From Vallitaleaceae bacterium 9-2 (GTDB taxonomy: Bacteria; Bacillota; Clostridia; Lachnospirales; Vallitaleaceae): a DNA stretch of 64,000 bases. This document shows positions 49,191-57,369 of the stretch, piece after piece (within the stretch, counting starts at the first letter, position 1; each line of letters begins with the position of its first letter). The notes below the pieces were generated by a model. That model searched no databases, had not been told where the DNA came from, and was given only the letters and a program-made list of their open reading frames with translations. The translations under genes were made by a program, and so were the position numbers. Location: NCBI GenBank assembly GCA_038396585.1, contig CP121691.1, positions 682,001 to 746,000 of the forward strand, in the 5' to 3' direction.

Positions 49191-50048
49191 ATGTTTATTA
49201 AATCAAAACAAGTCAGTTATGATTATAACGTCCATAACGATGTGGGCGATATAGAAACTACATATAGAGCTTTGTCTTCCATTGATTTGGAAATCAAAAA
49301 AGGAGATTTTATTGTTATTTTGGGACACAATGGTTCTGGAAAATCGACTTTTGCAAAGCATTTGAATGCATTATTATTACCAACAGAGGGAACACTATAT
49401 GTGAACGACATTGATACCACTGATGCCGAGCGTATTTGGGAACTTAGAAAAAGTGCAGGGATGGTCTTTCAAAACCCTGATAACCAAATGATTGCCACCA
49501 TTGTTGAGGAAGAAGTCGCTTTTGGTCCGGAAAATTTAGGGGTTGCCTCAGAGGAAATAGTTTTTCGAGTAGATCAGGCATTGAGCACCGTTGATATGAA
49601 AGAATATGCTATGCATTCACCGAATAAGCTATCAGGAGGACAAAAGCAGCGTATTGCTATTGCAGGCGTTGTTGCGATGCATCCAGAGTGCATTATCTTA
49701 GACGAGCCTACAGCAATGTTGGACCCTTCAGGACGAAAAGAAGTGGTGGATACGATCAAGTATCTGAACCAATCTGAAAATATGACCATTATTTTAATTA
49801 CCCATTATATGGAAGAGGCTATTGATGCAGACTATATCTATGTCATGGAAGAAGGAAAAATAGCGTGTCAAGGCAAACCTAAGGAGATTTTTTCAGATGT
49901 AGAAGCAATGAAGAAAATGCACTTAGATGTGCCACAAACAGTTGAACTTGCATATATGCTGCAACAAGAAGGGGTGGAGATTCCCTTAGATATATTAAAT
50001 GTAGAGGAGATGGTGGAAACGTTATGGCAATTGAAATCAAAGAATTAA
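49191..50048 (+). CDS. ecfA1: ECF transporter ATPase EcfA1
   Basis: A 285-residue ABC ATPase that powers vitamin and cofactor uptake with interchangeable S components. Walker A is GHNGSGKST, the signature LSGGQKQR, and Walker [15 protein letters not shown] 49191 ([13 protein letters not shown]) is preferred to an in-frame start at 49116, which overlaps the terminator. It overlaps ecfA2 by 25 bp. Confidence 0.95.
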   Translation: MFIKSKQVSYDYNVHNDVGDIETTYRALSSIDLEIKKGDFIVILGHNGSGKSTFAKHLNALLLPTEGTLYVNDIDTTDAERIWELRKSAGMVFQNPDNQMIATIVEEEVAFGPENLGVASEEIVFRVDQALSTVDMKEYAMHSPNKLSGGQKQRIAIAGVVAMHPECIILDEPTAMLDPSGRKEVVDTIKYLNQSENMTIILITHYMEEAIDADYIYVMEEGKIACQGKPKEIFSDVEAMKKMHLDVPQTVELAYMLQQEGVEIPLDILNVEEMVETLWQLKSKN

Positions 50049-50878
50049 GTTACATCTACTCTCAAGGGACCCCTTATGAAAAGCATGCTCTAAATGGCGT
50101 TAATTTAACCATAGAACAAGGAGAGTTTATTGGACTTATCGGACATACAGGCTCAGGTAAATCGACGCTTATACAGCATTTAAACGCTTTGCTCAAGCCA
50201 ACGTCAGGAAGCGTTGTGATTGATGGCCTTTCACTTTTTGAGGAAAAAACATCTAAAAAAGCAATTCGACAACAGGTTGGGCTGGTATTTCAGTATCCGG
50301 AGCATCAATTATTTGAATTGACGGTGTATAAGGATGTAGCCTTTGGACCTAAGAATATGGGACTTGAAGATGATGAGATTCACGAAAGAGTTATAGAAGC
50401 ACTCAAAAAAGTAGGACTTGAAGAAGAAATTTATGAAAAATCACCTTTTGAATTATCGGGTGGACAAAAACGCCGTGTAGCTATTGCAGGAGTATTAGCT
50501 ATGAAACCGCACATATTGATTCTAGACGAGCCAACAGCCGGTCTTGATCCTTATGGACGAGATGAGATCCTTAATGAGATTAAACGTATGCATTTACAAG
50601 AAAACATGACCATTATTCTTGTATCCCACAGCATGGAAGATATAGCGAATTATGTTGAACGTATTATTGTTATGGATGGGGGCAGCGTCATCTTACAAGG
50701 CGATAAATATACGGTGTTTAAAGAAGTTGAGTTACTTGAACGTATAGGTCTTGGGGTTCCGCAAGTCGCAAAGATATGCAATGAGTTAGCAAAGAAAGGG
50801 TTTGTATTTGACCAGACAATAACGACACTAGATGAGGCGGTTAAAGCACTCAAACCTCAGCTAGTCAAGAAACAATAG
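50024..50878 (+). CDS. ecfA2: ECF transporter ATPase EcfA2
   Basis: A 284-residue second ATPase forming a heterodimer with EcfA1. Walker A is GHTGSGKST, the signature LSGGQKRR, and Walker [13 protein letters not shown]. The start lies inside ecfA1, so the pair is probably translationally coupled. Confidence 0.95.
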   Translation: MAIEIKELSYIYSQGTPYEKHALNGVNLTIEQGEFIGLIGHTGSGKSTLIQHLNALLKPTSGSVVIDGLSLFEEKTSKKAIRQQVGLVFQYPEHQLFELTVYKDVAFGPKNMGLEDDEIHERVIEALKKVGLEEEIYEKSPFELSGGQKRRVAIAGVLAMKPHILILDEPTAGLDPYGRDEILNEIKRMHLQENMTIILVSHSMEDIANYVERIIVMDGGSVILQGDKYTVFKEVELLERIGLGVPQVAKICNELAKKGFVFDQTITTLDEAVKALKPQLVKKQ

Positions 50879-50886
50879 GTGAAGAT

Positions 50887-51687
50887 ATGATAAGAGATAT
50901 AACAATAGGACAATATTATCCCATAGAATCAAAAATTCATACATTAGACCCAAGAACCAAACTTGCAATGACCTTTGGATTTATTATTTCCTTATTTTTT
51001 GGAACGAATTTACTCATCTATTTAATTGCGGCAACAGCCCTTGCAATTGTGATAAAAGTAAGTAAAGTTCCCTTTAAGTATATGGTTAAAGGGTTAAAAT
51101 CCATTATGATTTTAATTGTGTTTACGGTTATTATCAATATTTTTATGACCCAAGGCGATCCGATTTTTACATGGCGCTTTTTAACGATAACACGCGAAGG
51201 ACTAGTGTTGGCTTTTTCTATGGCAGTACGTTTGATTTTGCTGATTATCGGGTCATCAATTTTGACATTGACAACATCCCCTATTGATTTGACAGATGCA
51301 ATTGAGCGGCTTTTAAAGCCGTTTGAACGTATTCGGGTTCCGGCCCATGAGATTGCCATGATGATGACCATTGCACTACGTTTTATACCAATCTTACTTG
51401 AAGAGACTGATAAAATTATGAAAGCGCAAATGGCAAGAGGTGCGGACTTTGAAACAGGAGGACTAATAAAAAAAGCAAAAAGCTTGGTTCCCCTGTTAGT
51501 TCCGTTGTTTATCTCGGCTTTTCGACGCGCAGATGAACTTGCATTAGCCATGGAAGCAAGATGTTATCGAGGTGGCAAAGGACGTACACGTATGAAATCC
51601 TTAGCATATCAGCGACAAGATGCGATTATGTATGGCTTGATTATTGGATATTTGCTAATGATGGTTGGAATAGGGATTGTTTTATGA
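50887..51687 (+). CDS. ecfT: ECF transporter transmembrane subunit EcfT
   Basis: A 266-residue membrane protein with five or six predicted membrane segments. Its coupling motifs are ARGADFETGG (near residue 183) and MEARCYRGG (near 225), which engage the two ATPases. No S component is encoded in the window. Its TGA overlaps the truA ATG (ATGA). Confidence 0.95.
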   Translation: MIRDITIGQYYPIESKIHTLDPRTKLAMTFGFIISLFFGTNLLIYLIAATALAIVIKVSKVPFKYMVKGLKSIMILIVFTVIINIFMTQGDPIFTWRFLTITREGLVLAFSMAVRLILLIIGSSILTLTTSPIDLTDAIERLLKPFERIRVPAHEIAMMMTIALRFIPILLEETDKIMKAQMARGADFETGGLIKKAKSLVPLLVPLFISAFRRADELALAMEARCYRGGKGRTRMKSLAYQRQDAIMYGLIIGYLLMMVGIGIVL

Positions 51688-52433
51688 GTGAGCAAAAGTA
51701 TTACAAATTAACCATAGCTTATGAAGGAACAAATTACTGTGGATGGCAGTTGCAAAAAAACAGTGTATCGATCCACGAAGTCTTAATGAAAGCAGGTCGA
51801 GCATTTTTACCCGATGATTTTTCTATTACAGGAGGAAGCCGGACGGACTCAGGTGTTCATGCATTGGGATATGTAGCTTTGCTAAAGACGACCTATGATA
51901 AGCAAGCATATAGAATTTGCCGTGCATTTAATGCATACTTACCCAAAGATGTTGTTGTCTATGAAAGCCAAGAAGTAGCAAAAGATTTTCATCCAAGATA
52001 TAGCGCCAAAGGAAAACACTATCGCTATACGATATATAATGATGAATATGCACTTCCTCAATATATGCATTACGCATATTACTATCATGCCAGAGAACTT
52101 GATGCGCAGAAAATGCAAGAAGCGGCCCAATGGCTTGTTGGTAGACACGATTTTATGGCGTACAGTTCAAAAAAAACCTCTGTCGAAGATACTGTGCGCA
52201 CATTATATGAATGTTGCGTCACGCGAGAACATAAATATATTCATATCGATGTCAAAGGCGATGGTTTCTTGTATAACATGGTAAGAATTATTGCTGGCAT
52301 GCTTATTGAAGTGGGACGAGGCAAAATAGAACCGAGAGCAATCAAAAAAATATTGGAAGAAAAAGATAGGATGAAGGCAACAAAAACAGCGCCTGCCAAT
52401 GGGTTGACGCTTATGGAAATATACTATAGTTAG
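51684..52433 (+). CDS. truA: tRNA pseudouridine synthase A
   Basis: A 249-residue enzyme that makes pseudouridine at positions 38-40 of tRNA anticodon arms. The catalytic Asp is D55 in GGSRTDSGVHA. ATG 51684 overlaps the ecfT stop by four bases; the longer frame open to 51561 is part of ecfT in another frame. Confidence 0.95.
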   Translation: MSEQKYYKLTIAYEGTNYCGWQLQKNSVSIHEVLMKAGRAFLPDDFSITGGSRTDSGVHALGYVALLKTTYDKQAYRICRAFNAYLPKDVVVYESQEVAKDFHPRYSAKGKHYRYTIYNDEYALPQYMHYAYYYHARELDAQKMQEAAQWLVGRHDFMAYSSKKTSVEDTVRTLYECCVTREHKYIHIDVKGDGFLYNMVRIIAGMLIEVGRGKIEPRAIKKILEEKDRMKATKTAPANGLTLMEIYYS

Positions 52434-52445
52434 GAGAGTAAAGAC

Positions 52446-53558
52446 ATGCATAAGAGGCTAATAATTTTTGTGATATTATGTTTAAGTTTTTTTAATGTTG
52501 CTTTGCAAGCGCAGAGTGAATATCAAGAGCCAACTTTATATAAAGGGGAAATTATTGAAATAATATCCGAGGAAGACAGCAGTATTCAGACATCAGGCGG
52601 AGAATATTATCGACGGACCCAATTATTAAAGGTTGAGTTATTAGATAAAGAAAAAAAGGGTGAAATTATCGAGATTAAGAATAATATCGATGAAATTATG
52701 GCCTATACTCTCGAGGTAGAAGAAGGCGATGATATCTATGTGTTTTTTGAATATGACGAAGAAGGCAATGAATTGGCAGCGCATATTCATGAATTTCGCC
52801 GCGATAAGGATATCTATGTATTAGCAGGAGTTTTTGTTGTACTAATGATTATTGTTGGTGGCATAAAAGGTATAAAAAGTTTGATTACACTAGGGTTAAC
52901 AGTTGTAGGTATATATTATCTACTCAATGGTATTGTATCCGGAGGAAACCCTATTTTCCTCTCGATTGTTGTTAGCTTGGTTTTAACTATAATGACAATG
53001 TTTTTAGTAGCAGGATTTAATTTGAAAGCTATATCCGCCATTATCGGGACCATAGGTGGTGTTATTATCGCCGGACTTATTGCACTATTAGTAAGTAATA
53101 CTTCGAATTTGACAGGTCTTGGGACACAAGAAGCTCAAATGCTTGTGTATAGTGATCATCCGGTGGCCTTTAATATTCATGGGATTCTCTTTGCCAGTAT
53201 TTTGCTAGGAACCCTTGGGGCGGTCATGGATGTCTGTATGTCGATTGCCTCAGCCATCAACGAGGTGACTGAAGCCAATCCTTTGATGAGCGCCATGGAT
53301 TTGTTTAAATCTGGAATGAATATTGGACGGGATGTCATGGGAACGATGGTAAATACCTTGATCTTAGCCTATGTTGGAACGTCGGTCTTTTTGATTTTGA
53401 TTTTTATGGTCAATGATATTAGCTATGTAGATATCATTAATATGGACTTAGTAGCCACTGAAGTTGTGCGAGCTGTTTCGGGAACAATTGGATTAATCTG
53501 TGCTATTCCGCTAACCGCTTTTGTTTCATCAACCTTGGAAAAAAAGGTGTTAAATTAG
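52446..53558 (+). CDS. YibE/F family membrane protein
   Basis: A 370-residue protein. It has a signal-like N-terminus (residues 1-22, ending about ALQAQS), then a 100-residue extracellular beta-rich region (LYKGEIIEI, LLKVELLDKEKKGEIIEI). From about 125 onward it has seven or so membrane segments with the YibE/F pattern (VLAGVFVVLMIIVGGIKGIKSL, GTLGAVMDVCMSIASAINEV). The family is conserved but functionally uncharacterised. It sits between truA and rplM, which are usually neighbours, and begins 12 bp after truA. Confidence 0.85.
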   Translation: MHKRLIIFVILCLSFFNVALQAQSEYQEPTLYKGEIIEIISEEDSSIQTSGGEYYRRTQLLKVELLDKEKKGEIIEIKNNIDEIMAYTLEVEEGDDIYVFFEYDEEGNELAAHIHEFRRDKDIYVLAGVFVVLMIIVGGIKGIKSLITLGLTVVGIYYLLNGIVSGGNPIFLSIVVSLVLTIMTMFLVAGFNLKAISAIIGTIGGVIIAGLIALLVSNTSNLTGLGTQEAQMLVYSDHPVAFNIHGILFASILLGTLGAVMDVCMSIASAINEVTEANPLMSAMDLFKSGMNIGRDVMGTMVNTLILAYVGTSVFLILIFMVNDISYVDIINMDLVATEVVRAVSGTIGLICAIPLTAFVSSTLEKKVLN

Positions 53559-53568
53559 AAAAAAACAT

Positions 53569-53597
53569 TTGACACACACGGATAGATGTACTATAAT
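53569..53597 (+). promoter_or_regulatory. Sigma-A promoter for rplM-rpsI
   Basis: TTGACA at 53569-53574, a 17-bp spacer, and TATAAT at 53592-53597: a full consensus match. It lies just after the YibE/F stop. Confidence 0.85.
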
Positions 53598-53603
53598 ATG
53601 GAA

Positions 53604-53684
53604 GCGTGAGTTTACTAATAAAATCCAAAGCCCCGGATTTTATAACATAGATTCTATAGTTTGATAATTTAAGGAGGAAATTCC
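53604..53684 (+). ncRNA. Ribosomal protein L13 leader
   Basis: The AAAATCC arm (53620-53626) pairs with GGATTTT (53635-53641) around the loop AAAGCCCC, as in the L13 leader found before rplM in Firmicutes. It is thought to bind L13 and control rplM-rpsI. The ribosome-binding site follows at about 53671. Confidence 0.6.
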
Positions 53685-54119
53685 ATGAAAACATTCATGC
53701 CAAATGCTGAAACAGTTGAAAGAAAATGGTATGTTGTCGACGCTGAAGGCCAAACTCTTGGACGTTTAGCTTCAGAAATAGCAAAAGTATTAACGGGTAA
53801 AAACAAACCGATTTATACACCACACGTGGACACAGGCGATTTCGTAATCGTAATTAATGCAGATAAAGTAGTACTTACTGGTAAAAAACTTGATCAAAAA
53901 CTTTACAGATGGCATACAGGACATCCAGGTGGTCTTCGTGAAGTGAAGTATCGCGACATGATGAACAAAAAACCTGAAGAAGTTGTTATGCACGCTGTAA
54001 AAGGAATGTTACCTAAAAATACACTTGGACGTAAGATGTTAACAAAATTACGTGTATACAAAGGTACAGACCACAAACATGAAGCTCAAAAACCAGAAGT
54101 TCTTACATTCAATAATTAA
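53685..54119 (+). CDS. rplM: 50S ribosomal protein L13
   Basis: A 144-residue early assembly protein. [19 protein letters not shown] and [19 protein letters not shown] are diagnostic. AAGGAGGAAATTCC precedes the ATG. Confidence 0.97.
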   Translation: MKTFMPNAETVERKWYVVDAEGQTLGRLASEIAKVLTGKNKPIYTPHVDTGDFVIVINADKVVLTGKKLDQKLYRWHTGHPGGLREVKYRDMMNKKPEEVVMHAVKGMLPKNTLGRKMLTKLRVYKGTDHKHEAQKPEVLTFNN

Positions 54120-54144
54120 TTAGGATTCGGAAGGAGGAAAAATC

Positions 54145-54537
54145 GTGGCACAAGTTAAATATTATGGTACAGGCCGTAGAAAAAGTAGTGTAGCTAGAGT
54201 ATATTTAGTACCTGGAAATGGTAATATTACAGTAAATAAAAGAGACCTTGATGAATTTTTCGGTCTTGAAACATTAAAAGTAATCGTAAAACAACCACTT
54301 GTACTTACAGATACATTATCAAAATTTGATGTATTAGTTACAGTTAAAGGTGGCGGATATACAGGTCAAGCAGGCGCAATCCGACACGGTATTGCAAGAG
54401 CTTTACTTGAAGCAGATATTGAATTACGTCCAGCCCTTAAAAAAGCAGGGTACTTAACACGTGACCCTCGTATGAAAGAACGTAAAAAATACGGACTTAA
54501 AGGCGCGCGTCGTGCACCTCAGTTCTCAAAAAGATAA
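54145..54537 (+). CDS. rpsI: 30S ribosomal protein S9
   Basis: A 130-residue head protein whose C-terminal tail (ending APQFSKR) reaches the P-site t[19 protein letters not shown] and [21 protein letters not shown] are conserved. GTG start follows AAGGAGGAAAAATC. Confidence 0.97.
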   Translation: MAQVKYYGTGRRKSSVARVYLVPGNGNITVNKRDLDEFFGLETLKVIVKQPLVLTDTLSKFDVLVTVKGGGYTGQAGAIRHGIARALLEADIELRPALKKAGYLTRDPRMKERKKYGLKGARRAPQFSKR

Positions 54538-54566
54538 TCAGTTTTTTACGCATACTTTGTTTAATC

Positions 54567-54600
54567 AAAGCCTTGAAATATTTATTTCAAGGCTTTTTTT
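54567..54600 (+). terminator. Intrinsic terminator after rpsI
   Basis: A 14-bp stem (AAAGCCTTGAAATA with its exact complement), a short loop and seven T at the end. It closes the L13 operon. Confidence 0.9.
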
Positions 54601-54611
54601 GCGTACGCTGT

Positions 54612-54640
54612 TTGAAGTGATGTGGATTTTGTGATATTCT
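54612..54640 (+). promoter_or_regulatory. Possible upstream promoter of the chemotaxis receptor
   Basis: TTGAAG at 54612-54617, a 17-bp spacer, and TATTCT at 54635-54640. If used, the transcript would begin near 54646, right at the inverted-repeat element. Confidence 0.4.
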
Positions 54641-54644
54641 TTTA

Positions 54645-54703
54645 AAGGACCTAGCCTGTTTTTTATAGGTCAATAGTCCTAAAAAAATAGGAAAAGAATA
54701 AGC
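54645..54703 (+). promoter_or_regulatory. Inverted-repeat leader element upstream of the receptor
   Basis: AGGAC and GTCCT (about 54647 and 54678) and the overlapping GACCTA and TAGGTC can form alternative stems. CCTA and TAGG then flank an A-run. No named riboswitch pattern was recognised, and the consensus of the c-di-GMP riboswitches is absent. Confidence 0.35.
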
Positions 54704-54750
54704 AAATTATACAAAAACATCTTAAAGAGGGTTTAATAAGTGAAGTCTGG

Positions 54751-54779
54751 TTGAATGCTGGATTAAGTCAAGGTATAAT
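54751..54779 (+). promoter_or_regulatory. Sigma-A-like promoter for the chemotaxis receptor
   Basis: TTGAAT at 54751-54756, a 17-bp spacer, and TATAAT at 54774-54779, 30 bp before the start codon. No sigma-28-type sequence was found in this gap. Confidence 0.6.
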
Positions 54780-54809
54780 AGAGCTAATATAATAAATTGG
54801 GGTGGTGCA

Positions 54810-57098
54810 ATGAGAGAGGACCAAAATGAGCAGCAACAGGACAAGAATCGTCTAGACATTACAGAGGATATGGAGAATAAAACTATGCGAAAAGGTAAAG
54901 AAAAAAGAAACAAATTAAAAAGGGCAAGTAAAAAAAATCTTAGTTTTCCTAAAGTAAAAAATCGTTTTAAATCTAAGAAAAAATCCGTAGAACAAACAAC
55001 ATCAAAGAGTATCAACACAAAGCGTAAGCATAATGAGGTGATTTCATTAAAGCTGAAGTTAATCTTATCCCATGTGCTCATTGCTGTGTTGCCGATGATT
55101 CTTATTGCTGTGCTTTTATATAATACAGGAAAGGGGTCCATACTCGAAGAAGTTGAAAAAGCCAACCTTGCTGTTGCCAATCAGGTGACAAATATTATTG
55201 ACTTTAAAACAAATGCAATTGATTCCAACTCAATGGTATTGATTGCTAGCCAAGAAGTTTTAGCAACGGTTAGCAAAAATATTGAGAATTATGAAAACCT
55301 ATATTATATGCTTAAAGAACGAGAAGATAATATTTATACACTGGTTACGTCCTTACAGTCTTCAGAAAAAAGTATAAAATCCATTGCATTCATCAAAGAA
55401 GATGAAGTTATAGAACAAACAAAACAAACCTATTATACAGCAGAGAATTTCACAAAAGATTATTTTGCAAGTCCTGAATATCAAGCTGTAGATAAAGCAA
55501 AGTCGAGACCGGTTTGGTTTTATGGATTATTTGGAACAGAAGATTTGTTCTTTATGCGACAAGTACGTAATATATACTCAGCGGCTTCCGTATCTGTATT
55601 GACATTTGCTATTGATCCTTCTTATATTGAGAGCCTATTCGACCCAGAACAATTAGGTGAAGGGGCGAAGATGAGCTTGATTGACAGTGAAGGGCGTGTT
55701 GTACTGTCAACGGACGAAGAGCGCAACGTTTCAGATAAAGCGAATATAAGTGATGAACTATTAGTAGATTTGGCAAAGCAAGTGGATAATGACCCTGCTG
55801 CAAAATCCTATAGTGGATCATTTATCACAGAAAATAATGTTGATCATGAGACAATGGTTGTTTATGAAACCACCAATGCAGGATGGACGTATGTAGCTGA
55901 GATACCAACAGCGGCGATATTTACCGGAGTTAATATGATGCGTGATGCAGCCATCCTTATTGTTGGGCTTAGTATGATTGGCGCTATTATCATTGGAATA
56001 TTATTAGCATTTAATATTGTAAAACCAATTTACTATATCCGAAATAAGATGCAAGAAGTTGAAAAAGGTAATCTATTTGTACGAAGTGACTTTAAAGGTA
56101 GATTTGAGTTCGGACAATTATCTCATAGTTTTAACAGTATGACAGAGAATATGGCGCAACTGATTAATGAGACAAAACGAATTACAAAGGCGGTTGAATC
56201 AGATTCTGACGAATTAAAGAAAATTTCAGAACAATCAGCGCTTGCATCTAAAGAAGTTATTCTTGCGGTTGAGTCTTTATCAGAAGGTGCAACAGAACAA
56301 GCCAATGATGCAGATAACACGGCGGGAGTTATCAAAGAGTTAGTAAACCAAATGAATAAAACAGAAGAAACATTTAATCAAGTGGTTGGAGTGACAAATC
56401 GAACGAAAAAAGCCAGTGCAGAAGCAGCGGTTACGATTGAAGAATTAAATGAAACGACAAGTGAGACCATACAATTATCCAATAATATCAAGACGGATAT
56501 GGACGATTTATCTAAGCGATTCAAAGATATTTTAGGTATTATTGATATGATTAATGCGATTAGCTCACAAACCAACTTACTGGCATTAAATGCAGCTATT
56601 GAAGCAGCAAGAGCGGGAGATGCAGGAAAAGGTTTTGCAGTGGTTGCCGATGAAGTTCGAAAATTGGCAAGTCAATCCAGTGATGCGGCGAAAGATATTA
56701 GTGATATCGTAACAAATATCTATAACGCAACGAAAAAAACAGGTACAATGATTGAAGAAGGTAGCGAGATTTATAGTCGACAAGAAATTGCGGTTAAAAA
56801 TACGGAAAAAACATTTAAAGAAATTGCACAGGATATGGATAGCATCATTCAAGAAGTCGATAAAGTGTATATTTTGTTAAGTGAGTTAGACGGTATTCAA
56901 GTGGAAGCAACAGACTCCATTACAAGTATTGCTGCAATTGCTCAAGAATCCGCGTCAGCGATTGAAGAAGTATTGGCAACAGGAGAAGAACAAACGGCGG
57001 CTGCAGATCATATGAGTGAAATGGCTAATAAATTAGCGGAAATCATCGTTGTGATGAATAAAAATGTAGAACGTTTTAAACTCGAAGAGAATGAATAA
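54810..57098 (+). CDS. Methyl-accepting chemotaxis protein with Lys-rich N-terminal extension
   Basis: A 762-residue receptor. Residues 28-74 are an unusual cytoplasmic Lys/Arg-rich stretch before the first membrane segment (about 84-105). A 270-residue extracellular sensor follows, resembling a Cache domain, then membrane segment 2 (about 380-405), HAMP, and the signalling coiled coil. The tip QTNLLALNAAIEAARAGDAG and VVADEVRKLA is canonical, unlike in the receptor at 31052. GGGGTGGTG precedes the ATG; later Met codons at 21 and 26 would shorten the extension only slightly. Ligand unknown. Confidence 0.93.
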   Translation: MREDQNEQQQDKNRLDITEDMENKTMRKGKEKRNKLKRASKKNLSFPKVKNRFKSKKKSVEQTTSKSINTKRKHNEVISLKLKLILSHVLIAVLPMILIAVLLYNTGKGSILEEVEKANLAVANQVTNIIDFKTNAIDSNSMVLIASQEVLATVSKNIENYENLYYMLKEREDNIYTLVTSLQSSEKSIKSIAFIKEDEVIEQTKQTYYTAENFTKDYFASPEYQAVDKAKSRPVWFYGLFGTEDLFFMRQVRNIYSAASVSVLTFAIDPSYIESLFDPEQLGEGAKMSLIDSEGRVVLSTDEERNVSDKANISDELLVDLAKQVDNDPAAKSYSGSFITENNVDHETMVVYETTNAGWTYVAEIPTAAIFTGVNMMRDAAILIVGLSMIGAIIIGILLAFNIVKPIYYIRNKMQEVEKGNLFVRSDFKGRFEFGQLSHSFNSMTENMAQLINETKRITKAVESDSDELKKISEQSALASKEVILAVESLSEGATEQANDADNTAGVIKELVNQMNKTEETFNQVVGVTNRTKKASAEAAVTIEELNETTSETIQLSNNIKTDMDDLSKRFKDILGIIDMINAISSQTNLLALNAAIEAARAGDAGKGFAVVADEVRKLASQSSDAAKDISDIVTNIYNATKKTGTMIEEGSEIYSRQEIAVKNTEKTFKEIAQDMDSIIQEVDKVYILLSELDGIQVEATDSITSIAAIAQESASAIEEVLATGEEQTAAADHMSEMANKLAEIIVVMNKNVERFKLEENE

Positions 57099-57114
57099 AA
57101 GGTAATAGTTTGAT

Positions 57115-57158
57115 AAAGAGTGTATGTCGATATAAAGACATACACTCTTTATGTTTTT
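57115..57158 (+). terminator. Intrinsic terminator after the chemotaxis receptor
   Basis: A perfect 14-bp stem (57115-57128 with 57137-57150), an 8-nt loop, then ATGTTTTT. It lies 17 bp after the stop codon. Confidence 0.8.
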
Positions 57159-57204
57159 GCCAACAATATCTCAAGGAGATAACGAGGCATAGCCTCTTTG
57201 TTTT
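57159..57204 (+). repeat. 46-bp direct repeat, copy 1
   Basis: Identical to copy 2 at 57280 over 46 bp. Each copy contains two tandem short hairpins: TATCTC-AAG-GAGATA, and GAGGC-ATA-GCCTC followed by TTTGTTTT, the latter terminator-like. Confidence 0.9.
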
Positions 57205-57212
57205 GGGCTCCA

Positions 57213-57275
57213 TTCGTCTTCTTGATATGAGTTATCTGCATAAAAACATAGCAGATAACGTCAAAGAAAGACGAA
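57213..57275 (+). repeat. Imperfect inverted repeat between the two 46-bp repeats
   Basis: TTCGTCTT (57213-57220) pairs with AAGACGAA (57268-57275), and GTTATCTGC (57231-57239) pairs with GCAGATAAC (57251-57259) around an 11-nt loop. The whole intergenic stretch thus reads repeat, hairpin, repeat. Confidence 0.8.
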
Positions 57276-57279
57276 ATAC

Positions 57280-57325
57280 GCCAACAATATCTCAAGGAGA
57301 TAACGAGGCATAGCCTCTTTGTTTT
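57280..57325 (+). repeat. 46-bp direct repeat, copy 2
   Basis: Exact copy of the repeat at 57159, offset by 121 bp. It ends 45 bp before the dnaE start; an extended -10-like TGGTAAAAT (57332-57339) lies right after it and may drive dnaE. Confidence 0.9.
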
Positions 57326-57369
57326 ATTTGTGGTAAAATGGTGTTTGTGAGATGGAAGGAGGAACAAGA

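Noticed and set aside
54601-54809. Cyclic di-GMP riboswitch upstream of the receptor
   Set aside because: The conserved core words of either c-di-GMP class were not found, only unrelated inverted repeats.
57110-57313. Small open frame of 67 codons across the repeats before dnaE
   Set aside because: It lies on the terminator and the two 46-bp repeats, has no ribosome-binding site, and its residues follow the repeat structure rather than a protein family.
57159-57325. Possible CRISPR array
   Set aside because: Only two repeats of 46 bp with a single 75-bp spacer that is itself an inverted repeat; no further units or cas genes are present.
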